A DNA stretch of 64,000 nt from Hippopus hippopus (Eukaryota; Mollusca; Bivalvia; Cardiida; Cardiidae): the NCBI GenBank assembly GCA_946811185.2, contig OX328109.1, positions 30,984,129 through 31,048,128 on the forward strand. The letters are read 5' to 3'. Under the pieces are notes generated by a model. It was not told where the DNA came from. It saw only the letters and a program-made list of their open reading frames with translations, and ran no database searches. Position 1 is the stretch's first letter. Each line of letters opens with the position of its first letter. This document shows, in pieces, positions 38,001 to 50,000 of the stretch. The translations under genes were made by a program, and so were the position numbers.

Positions 38001-41000
38001 TGTGTAATGGATCACTTTTTAGTTTTTTCATCCTATGAATGATTTTTTCTCTCTAAATGGAATTTGTCCCTATATCGCTGAGTTGAACTTAGATTTTTTT
38101 ACACTATAAATAATTTCTAAATGTCTGAGCACTGAGTTGAACTTAGACTTTTTAAACCTATGTATGATTTTTTTCTTTCTAAATGTCTGAGCATTGAGTT
38201 GGACTTAGACTTTTTTTACCCTATGAATGATTTTTTCTCTTTTCTAAAAGCCTGATCATTGAGTTGGACTTAGTTTTTTCTTCACCTATGTATGATTTTT
38301 TCTCTCTAAAAGACTGAGCACTGGGGTTGGACTTAGCCTTTTTACATCTCTATGAATGATTTTTTTCTAAATGTCTGAACATTGAGTTGGACTTAGTCTT
38401 TTTTCTGCATCTATGAATGATTTTTTTACTCTTTGGAGTGTAACTCTCTGGAGTGTGAGTCTTTGGAGTGTAACTCTTCTAAAAGAAAGAAGTTTGACAA
38501 TTTGAAGAAATGACAATTTGAAGAAAGATAGAACTTTCGTGGTAGATGGTTAGCCCTGAAAAGGGCTGTTTTGAGAAGAGCTGATTTTATGAAAATGTTT
38601 ATTCAGTATCAGCATCAGTCGATTCACTGTCTGACTCACTCCTTTCAGTGGCGATTTGCGCACGGAAAAGACGGGTCACCTGCTCAGTTTTTAAAATAAC
38701 ATACTGAAAATACATCTCAAGCATGCCCTCAATAATGAGTTCCTTCATCCGAAGGTTATAACAGAACAGCCTGTTATTAGCAAGCTCAGCTCTCTCGTAT
38801 CGTCTTCTCACTGCAGCTAGGCGTTGTTTAAGTAAGACGATTTGTCTCCTTGCTCTTATTAACTTTCGTTCAGTATCCATCCAAGTGACGACTGGTGATT
38901 GTCTTGAAGCCATTGTGAAAAAATGAAATGCATGGAAAATAAATCGCCGAGATTTATAGCTTTTCAGACGGATTGAACTAGTTGACCCATGACGTCATTT
39001 TCTCCTATGTTTTTCCCGCGTCGGCGTTTCATGCTGTTTTGTCTCCAAATTAATGTTATCCAATCAGATTCAGCGTTTTATTTCTAATACTAAATGTTTT
39101 ATTGTTGACCAACCCGTGGGTTTGTTACATTTTCTTGTTCGGGGATTTTATTGTTGCCCAATCCATGGGTTTGTTACATTTTCTTGATCGGGTTAGAAAA
39201 AACTAGAGTTTGGCTAATCTATGACTTTTTTGATTGTAAATCTTTGCAGTGTAACTCTTCTAAAAGAAAGAAGTTTGACAATTTTGAGTTTTTGACAATT
39301 TAAAGAAAGATAGAACTTTCGTGGTAGATGGGTAGCCCTGAAAAGGGCTGTTTTTTGGAGGCTGTGTTTTTTCCAGTTCTAATGGCAACACCCGAAATTC
39401 GCTTGGCAAATGGGGCATGCTGTAATCTTCCTCCCGAACTCAATATCAACCAAAATGATATCCGGTGTTGTCTTTAATAATAGCTGAACTAATCTTTCGC
39501 CGAGATCTTTGTATGGCTGTGTTATACGTCGCAGTTGGTTTTGTTCCTCCTCTCCTACGAGACGAGTGGTTAGTTGCAATAACTGTTGCCCTGCATTTAG
39601 ATACTCTTGGAGAGCCTCACGTAGTTGATGATTTACCTCCTCCATATTGATAATGTTTCCGAATATTGACACTGCTTTCGAAGTGATCGTTAGCTGAGAA
39701 TCAAAGAAATGGTGAATGTATGAAAATAACGCTGGACTTTATACGTTTAAGGAGGATTGAAATTTTTTAAAGAGCTCGGACCTGGCAGAAAGCACATACA
39801 TTTTTTCCATGCTACGTTTCATGCTAATATAGCAAAAAAGTTATGAGACGTTGTATGGGAAAAATGTAACCAGAACAAGTCTTTTGGGGGAAAAACAGAA
39901 TGAAGAACTCTATTGTTTTTGAACTTTTATTTATTGAACTTTTATTTACTGAACAGAACTAAACATTGAAACATTTTTTTGCAATGCATCATAAAAAAAT
40001 TTCTTGACAATGAAAAAAATTTCTTGACAATGAAAAAAATCACAAGCAAACATTTTTTGCAATGCATCATAAAAAAATTTCTTGACAATGAAAAAACATT
40101 TTCTTAACAATGAAAAAAATCGCACTGAAATATTTTTTTCACAATCAATTATTCACAACGAATTAATCGCAATGAATTAATCACAATGAATTATTTTTTC
40201 GCAACGAATTATTTTACAATGAATTAATCGCAAAAAACAGTATATAACAAATTTTATAATGCAAATTCGCAAACACCACGAGTTTCACATTTGTTTTCAT
40301 ATTCCGTAATGTCTTTATGTAATTGGTCATACCCAAAAAACATTGTATACTCACTGTCCATATCGTCGAAATCTCGTAGTCCTATGAATGGAGCAACATG
40401 TCTATAAGCGTCTTTTGTTGAAAGAGCTGAATATACCACTTCTTCTGTAACATCTCTATCAAATAGAATATACCCTACCATGGTCTCCTTTGATTCTCCG
40501 TAGGAATCATGAACAGATCCTTTTTTGTAGCGTAAGTAAAAGTCAAATAGAACTGATTTCATTTTCACAACGTTAAGAAAACTTTCTTCTGTTGTTCCTA
40601 TGATAAAAAATGTCCATCGGCTTGTGGATCTAAACAGCTTACTAATAACATTGTCTTTCATACAGCTATCTGCTAAATAAGTCTTGAGAACGAGATCCAA
40701 CCCCGAATCGTCCACCATCGTTGCAGTAAAGTTGATTATACCATACACTTTGTAGGACTTTTCTCCTTTTGCAATCCACTTAAACAATTTTCCGATCCAA
40801 ATTTTCACACAGAAAAATTTAATGTTAAGCTGTGTTCGTTCATCAAGCGTATGCTGTCGAACAAATTCTCCATAAATTTTTTCACGTAGTTCTATTGGTA
40901 GCGGCAACATGATTGTTTTTGACCAACGGCTAATATTTTTTCCCCGACTTACTTTGAGTGATTGGTACACAACAATGTGATATGAAATTATTTTCTCAAG

Positions 41001-44000
41001 CTTTTATAACCATAGGGTACAGTATCAGTACCATTTACAATGACTCTCTTGGTGTATACAGAACGAAACGTTTTTGTTTGTGGTTCACTGGTAACCGTTC
41101 TATCTCTGTGTCTTTTAATTTTACAATCATACTGAATTTTGATTTCTACTGTACGATCCAAAGCACATTTCGAATATGTATCGAAATTTACCACCTGTTT
41201 TGTATTGTAATCCAGAGTAATCCCCTTTACTTTACATTTGCTTATCTCTTTTCCATCTTTTGTTTTCATTTTGTAAGCATAATTCTTAGGTCCAAGTCCT
41301 CTGAATTGAGTAATTTTACAAGCAGGCTCTTCATCAGTCCATTTTCCTAACCGGCTGTTAATAATAGGGGGATTCCATAATTCGGGGTCGTGAATGTACA
41401 TACAACTATCTGTATCGAAATACAGAACTCTATCTTTTAACTTTTCAAGAACACTGTACAATTCCAATCTTGCATAAGCTGTTACGTAAGAACCTACTAC
41501 CACATTGGCTGTAGCATGGGTGTCAATATGTTCCAACTTTGATTCATAGTTAACCAAGATGAATGAACAGTCCTCGTCAAAGATTTCTACATGCTTTACA
41601 ATGAAATTGGGATTGGTGACTAATTCAAAATATTTAGACGGATCGCTGATGTATTCCGTCTGGGTCATTTTTTCACGCTGAGCTAATTTTCCCCAAAGGC
41701 AGTTCAACATAATCTTAGCAAATGATCTTCTCCCAGGATTTCTTTGAATACAACTTGGATCAAGACGAACACCTTCTACCTTCTCATATTCACAAACGAA
41801 CTGATCTTTTTCTGAGTCTGATTGACAGCAATCTGGATAACCACTGGCTTCTTGCTTAATTTTCAAGAAATTGTCCACATAATGTTTAAAGAACTGATCT
41901 GACACAGAATTGAAATGCCAAATTTCATACACTTGCAACAATCGATAACCGCAGTCAAGAGCCTTGAATAATTCAAAAGTAACCCAAGTTCCGACCAAAG
42001 CCCTCTCTTCTTTACCATGTCTACAAATGTTTGAGCTTTCTTCTGCACATTTCATACAGAGGGGAAACATCATTTTGTTGTTACAGTGAACTGGAAGAAC
42101 GGGGTGAAACAAATCAGATGGAGGCAAAACTTTGCATTTGATTAATCCCTCATATTGGCGAATATTGTTCATATCAATATTCTCAGCAGACAAAATTTCT
42201 GGCTGACCTACAGGGTAGGATTTGTGTTTACAAACATAAGGGTATAGAGAACAGATATCGATGTACTTGATTTCCTTTTTGGTTTTTTCATCAACATCAT
42301 ATCCAATTTTTATTGCATTACATCTTCCCCCGGACAAACCATCCCTCGGATCGATAGGGTCCCAATGTGGATATAACTTTTCAATGAGTTTTTTGTACTC
42401 TTTATCCTTCATTTTAGCATCAAATTCGTGTTCCCAAATGTACACTACATTATATCCCATGTCTTCGATATCTGCTATACGTTCAAAAGTACATTTGAAC
42501 AATTCAGACATGGGTTTTCCATTAATAGGATTGATCTGTTTTCGATCTGTATAGCATACAGGACAACCATGATAAAAATCTCCAAGAAATTCATAAACAG
42601 TGTTTGTTTGATGGTGAAAACCATCTACACTATATTTCCCGATTTGAGCTTCACCACCATTTTTTTGCATGCTGAATATTAATACCTTTTTCCTGAGCAA
42701 CGCTTTGAACCCATCGTATCGCTTTCATAGAAAAGCGACGTCTGGATGAGTCTTTACTTGAAATGATAGCTATTTGATTTTTTGGTAAATATTTGCTTCG
42801 CCACACCTTGTTACAGGCATCTGCGATGGTAATCGCCTCTAAAAATGGACAAATACCACCCTGTTCGATAAACAGCTTTCTGAATTCAGCACATCCTCGT
42901 CTGAGGATATCAACATCTGACCTACAGTACATTTCCATCTCCTTCTGAAAATTGAATTCCTCACCATTTCGAACTTTGTCATTATACCAAACTATAAATT
43001 TTGACCTAGCCTCTTCAGACATTGAGTCGGGTTTGTAATAAGACATATCCAAGTAGGGTCCGATGTAACTCCAAAATTCATCTGTATTCGCCCAGTGAGG
43101 AAAGTAACCTTTTTTCATTTCTTGAAGGCCAAAGGTGGATGGAAATTTTGCCAAACCAAAACTCATGAAATTGAAAGAATCGATCAGACGTACACCGTTC
43201 AGTTCTAACTTCATAATATTGTTTCCATTCATGATCACTTTTGGAAGTTTTAACCCAACTTTGACAATATAGTCAAGAATGAACTGACCGTCATAACCTT
43301 TGAAATTATGGGCAATAGCCGTAACCCCTTTATGATGTTTTGAAAAGAGCCAGTTGCAAAATTGACTCAAAGTTTCTTCACCTTGAAAAATAACTTCCCT
43401 ACCCTCTTCAAATTCACTGCATGTAGAACAATGAAAATCAAGTGATTTATCGATACATTCATCACACGCTCTGTGTGCAATACAATAATTCGGGATGTGT
43501 ACACCTGTGTCTTGTTTGCATTCAAAATCAAAGAAAATAAACTGTGGTTTTTTGACTACAGAAGAACTCGTCTCGTCATCGCTGTCATGGTTCAACTTAC
43601 TTTGGTAAGGCTGAATATAGCATTGATGAGAAAAGTTAACAATTCTCTTACAGATATGACACCTTTTCTTTCCATTGCAAACATGATTTTTCTTTCTGAC
43701 ATGATATTGTGCACCGCATTTCGAGCAGAGTTTCACTAATTCACAAATGGATTTCTTTTCTTTACCATTTACAGTTCTGTGATTTTCAAAGCATTCAGCA
43801 CTAAAAAATCGTCTACTGCAAACACTGCAAACATATTCTTTTGATTCTGATGGACATTTTCCTTCGCGATAACAACCTTTACAGATATTTGAACAAGCAT
43901 GACTTTCCCGGTGAGTGTAACCCACATCACAGAACTCACAATAATATCCACAACTAAGAAAACCTTTGATAGATTTGATGTAGTCATAATGGTTTTGATG

Positions 44001-47000
44001 AAAGTACAAATGTATGATCTTACTATTGGCTTTCACTTCTGGATGTTTAAATATTTTTTCCACTTTTGAATGCTGTTGGTGAACTTTAATGACATAGCCT
44101 TTTTCATACAAGAATGTTTGAATTTTTTTGTATTTATCAATTCCTACAGACTGTGTTGGTGAAACTCCAGCTTCATGTAACAATTTCTCAGCTTCAGTCT
44201 TTTGAAGAGGACATTTTGAATGACGAATACGATCCCATTTTCTATTCCATGCCTCGGTGTTTTCACGTTCACTGTAGCAAATTCCCACAACAACGGCTCT
44301 TGCGAAACATAGTTGGTCATGATTGTCAATTTGAATAATAGATCGCTTCTTCTGGGCAAAAAACTTTGAATCTAATTCTGACGATCTATTTTTTTGTTTT
44401 CCGCTACCACTTGGTGGTGTTGTATGTGTAATGTCAAATGTCATGAATCCATCGTTCAAGACGAAATCTGTATTCGATTGTAAAACTCGTTCAATTTCAT
44501 TCAGCATAGTTTCACCTTGTAACTGGTCTGCAGCTAAAAAAGGAATATGGATTCCCATTTCCAACGAAGGATGATTGATGGTAATTCTAATCATGTCCGT
44601 CGGGTTGGCATTTAACTTTCGAATGATTTCACAGGTAACATCGTCAAATAATCCAAGGAGTCTCTGAGGTGTTAATTCTTCAAATTTCTTAAAACTCAGC
44701 ATCAGCACATGTGATTCTGTTTTAAATTTTCTTGACTTCTTATTACCCTTTTCTGTTAAATCATATAGACTTTTCATGTCTAAGTTAGAGTTGGTACTTT
44801 CATCGTCGCTATCATTTTCTTCTTTCAACGGTTTAGTTTTTTTCTTTTTTATTGGTGGAAACACCTCATCGTCACTTTCTTCTTTCAAAGGTCTAGTTTT
44901 TTTCTTTTTTGTTGGTGGAAACACCTCATCGTCACTTTCACTGTCTGAATAGGTTATTATTCTTTTTCTTTTACCCATCGTTTTAGCTCTGAGTGAAAAG
45001 ACAATAATGCCAAAGTGAGAAAAACTAACAATTTATATACCCTCTCCGTTGTAACAGTGTATAAATAAGACGTTAGTTGTGAAAATCTATTCATTCTCCT
45101 ACTCGATCTCAGACAGTACAGCTGATAAAAAATATGAGTGAGTTAAAGCTGAAAAATACATCACCACTTAGTAAGAGGGTGTATCTGTATGTTAATCCAT
45201 ACACCCACGATTATGAGATCAGCAATATACCATCAAAGTATAATGTTAAACATATCGGAAACTATGTGGGATCATTTTTATCCCAGCAACATTTAGAAGA
45301 AAAAGATGTTTACCGTACTACCAGCTACAGAGTTTTGGATCAAGCGATGATTGACAAACGATATGGTGCGAATGGTATGAGAACAAATATTTGTTTCACA
45401 TGCAACGAAGCAGGACATTGGGCCAAAGAATGTGCAGAAAAAGAAAATCAGCTAGGAACAATTGTTTTTGTCTACGTGAATCCACACAGTCACGACATTG
45501 AGATTTTACCATCGTTTTACAACGTTGATGGCCTCAAAGATATAAAATTCGTCGGCACACTAAATTCATTCTGTAGTGAAAATACATGGAAAAAAAGTTC
45601 ACCACAAGCTACATCCTCATCGGATGAAACTCAGATCGTAGACATGCAGAGCGATACAGCGGCTAACAGCGATTCAGAAATCTGCAAAATAACAGAATAG
45701 ACAGAGAAAAAAATATCTACAAACGATAATCTAAGAAAACAACAAACTTTGGATCTAAAAAACGAATTTTCTGCAGAGCCGGGTTGTTCGTACGGAAAGG
45801 AAAAACAGCAAAACATCGAAAAGAAGAAAAAACGAGTAACAAAGAACTATTTCTTTTACAAATCAACAAAACATGAGGACAAAATCTGTCCAGATGTGGA
45901 ATTAAAAACCAACGATAGGAAAAGAAAACGTAAAAACAAATGTGAATCTGACATCTCAAAGAAAAAGAAAAAACATACTGAGTGAAAAAAGATTTCAATA
46001 CAATATTGATTATAAACAAAAAAAGACTGACTTGATTTTTTCATTCATTTTTTGTCTTTTACAGTTCATTCATTTTTTGTCTTTACAGTTCATGATTTTG
46101 ATTTTTTCATTGTACATAAGTTCTTTTTGAAATAAAAAATATAAAAATAATTACTTCTTACTTTTGACTTTTTTCTAGTTATGACTGTAAGTCTTTTTTT
46201 ACTTTTGACAATTTGAGAAGAAAGATCTTTCGTGCTAAATGGTTAGCCCTGAAAAGGGCTTTTTTGAAGGATCTCACATTGACATCCAGCTCTACGATTC
46301 TTCCGCCCGACCCACTGGGATGATTTCACATCCACAGTGTTCGCAGCAAATCGTCGAACCTTCATCGTCATCATAAAATCCTTCATCTGTATCTGGACAG
46401 TTATGCTTCTGCCCAAGATACTCGAGTATGGAAAAACATTTCCCACACTCTATCAGACATCTGTTTGCACAGTGAGGACATACAAGAATTCGAACCATTC
46501 TGGAACAAATATGATTTTATGTAAAATATCACTGGGCTTTATAGCTTTACAGGAGGATTGAACTAACTGACCTATGACGTCATTTTCTCCTATGTTTTTC
46601 CCGCGTCGGCGTTTCATTAACATTGTGCAATCAAATCGACGGTTATATTGGTGTTTTTTACCACTCCTAATTCGGTGTCACACAGTACAATACCGGTGCT
46701 TTCCGCTAGGTCCGCCCTCTTTAAAAATTTCAATCCTCTGTAAACGTATAAAGCTCGGTGTTATTTTCATACATTCACCATTTCTTTGATTCTCAGCTAA
46801 CGATCACTTCGGAAGCAGTATCAATATTCAGAGGCAGTTACAATATGAAGCACAACTTAGATGAAATCAACTTGAGCGATTTTCCATCAGTGGAAAACAA
46901 TGGAGACGTTCTTTCATCAGTTATGAATTCGACAATTATCAATCCACCACCGGAGTTAAATTCGACAACCATCATTCCAGCGACAGTGTTTGACAACATT

Positions 47001-50000
47001 TATGAAGAGGTAAAGCAGCTAAATTTGAAACAAGATAGCATGATGATCCGAATCATAGATCAGTTGGAGACTTTAAACAGACATTTGGAGGAAATTAAAA
47101 CTTTAACCACAAGTACTGATCAGCTCAGTAGAAATATCGAGGTTCTACGTCAACAGGATCAGCTCATTTCAACACCTCCTGTGAAGATTCCTGTGGAGTT
47201 CGAGTTTGATAAATCCAATCTTCACAACTTAGTGGACTCTATCGTAAGTGTTGTGAAGAAAAATCAACCAAAGAAAAATCAACCAAAGGAAAAACAACCA
47301 AGAAAAACAACAAAACGGAAATCTGAGGAAGATGGTAACCATCTCCACAAGAAGCAGCGAGTTGATCAAAAACCAACTATACCAATATTGACAGGGCAGG
47401 GCAAATACGGGAAAAACATTGACAATCACGTTGATTTCAAGATCTCGAAAAAACCAAAGACAGAACGAAAACAACCAAGAAAAAACAACAAAACGGTAGG
47501 AATATGAAAACAAATATGAAACTCGTGGTGTTTGCGAATTTACATTGCATAAAATTTGTTATATACTGTTTTTTGCGATTAATTCATTGTAAAATAATTC
47601 GTTGCGAAAAAATAATTCATTGTGATTAATTCATTGCGATTAATTCGTTGTGAATAATTCATTGTGAAAAAAATATTTCAGTGCGATTTTTTCATTGTTA
47701 AGAAAATGTTTTTTCATTGTCAAGAAATTTTTTTATGATGCATTGCAAAAAAAATGTTTGCTTGTGATTTTTTTCATTGTTAAGAAAATGTTTTTTCATT
47801 GTCAAGAAATTTTTTATGATGCATTGCAAAAAAAAATGTTTCATTGTGATTTTTTTCATTGTTAAGAAAATGTTTTTTCATTGTCAAGAAATTTTTTTAT
47901 GATGCATTGCAAAAAAATGTTTCATTGTGATTTTTTCATTGTCAAGAAATTTTTTTCATTGTCAAGAAATTTTTTTATGATGCATTGCAAAAAAATGTTT
48001 CAATGTTTAGTTCTGTTCAGTAAATAAAAGTTCAATAAATAAAAGTTCAAAAACAATAGAGTTCTTCATTCTGTTTTTCCCCCAAAAGACTTGTTCTGGT
48101 TACATTTTTCCCATACAACGTCTCATAACTTTTTTGCTATATTAGCATGAAACGTAGCATGGAAAAAATGTATGTGCTTTCTGCCAGGTCCGAGCTCTTT
48201 AAAAAATTTCAATCCTCTGTAAACGTATAAAGCCTGCGTTATTTTTCACACATTCACCATTTCTTTGAATCTCAGTTAACGATCACTTTGAAAGCAGTGC
48301 CAATATTCGGAAGCAATATCATCAACTACGTGAGGCTCTCCAAGAGTATCTAAATGCCGGCCAGCAGTTATTGCAACTAACCACTCGTCTCGTAGGAGAG
48401 GAGGAACAAAACCAACTGCGACGTATAACACAACCATACAAAGATCTCGGCGAAAGATTAGTTAAGCTATTATTAAAGACAACACCGGATATCATCTTGG
48501 TTGATATCGAATTTGGGAGAAAGATTACTTTCGATAATGGGGCAATGGTGATCAGAAAAAGAGTTGAAGCATACCCCATTTGCCAAGCGAATTTCGGGTG
48601 TTGCCATTAGAACTGGAAAAAACACAGCCTCCAAAAAACAGCCCTTTTCAGGGCTACCCATCTACCACGAAAGTTCTATCTTTCTTTAAATTGTCAAAAC
48701 TCAAAATTGTCAAACTTCTTACTTTTAGAAGAGTTACACTGCAAAGATTTACAATCAAAAAGTCATAGGTTAGTTAAACTCTAGTTTTTTCTAACCCGAT
48801 CAAGAAAATGTAACAAACCCATGGAATGGTCAACAATAAAACCCCCGAACAAGAAAATGTAACAAATTCATGGATTGGTCAACAATAAAATCCACGAACA
48901 AGAAAATGTAACAAACCCACGGGTTGGCCAACAATAAAACATTTAGTATTAGAAATAAAACGCTGGTTCTGATTGGATAACATTAATTTGGAGCCAAAAC
49001 AGCATGAAACGCCGACGCGGGAAAAACATAGGAGAAAATGACGTCATGGGTCAACTAGTTCAATCCGTCTGAAAACCTATAAAACCCAGTGTCATTTCCC
49101 GCACATCGTTCATTCTCTTCGACTTGTAGACAACATGGAGTGTGGTTTAAGAGATATGGATTTTTGGGACCTTGCCCAGCTATCATCCAGAAAAAAGATG
49201 GACGATAAGAAGAAGGAGTTCGTCGTACCCCAGACCGAGTGCTGGGATGATGACAACAAACCAGCGTTCTCGCTAAACTTCAACCTAGACGCTCAGGAGC
49301 TGAAAAGGTTAAAGAGGCGGACAGCGAGTAGCTGCGCAGCCTGCAGGAAGGTTGGAGGTTGTGCTTAAAAACACAACCTCCAAAACCAGATCCCTTTTAG
49401 GGACACCCCAACAGCCCTTTTCAGGGCTAACCATCTACCACGGAAGATCTACCTTTCTTCAAATTGTCAGACGTAAGTTCTATCTTTTCTTCAAATTGTC
49501 ATTTCTTCAAATTGTCAGACGAAAGTTCTACCTTTAAGCTGTTAGACGAAAGTTCTATCTTCAAGTTGTCATTTCTTCAAATTGTCACAGCTCTTTTCAG
49601 AGCTAACCCAACAGTCCTTTTCAGGACTAACCATCTACCACGAAAGTTCTATCTTCAAGATGTCAGACGAAAGTTCTATCTTCAAGCTGTTAGACGAAAG
49701 TTCTATCTTCAAGTTGTCATTTCTTCAAATTGTCACAGCTCTTTTCAGAGCTAACCCAACAGTCCTTTTCAGGACTAACCATCTACCACGAAAGTTCTAT
49801 CTTCAAGATGTCAGACGAAAGTTCTATCTTCAAGCTGTCAGACGAAAGTTCTATCTTCAAGTTGTCATTTCTTCAAATTGTCACAGCTCTTTTCAGAGCT
49901 AACCCAACAGTCCTTTTCAGGACTAACCATCTACCACGAAAGTTCTATCTTTCTTTTAGAAGAGACGCGTTCCAAAAGAGTTATACTCCAGAGAGTTATA

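Noticed and set aside
41863..42048. Small minus- and plus-strand frames inside the polymerase gene
   Set aside because: Shadows of the polymerase frame; composition and overlap give no independent support.
42651..42700. Standard -1 ribosomal frameshift in the polymerase
   Set aside because: The downstream frame corresponds to a shift in the other direction (+1 or -2), so a simple -1 slip on the A7 run does not explain it.
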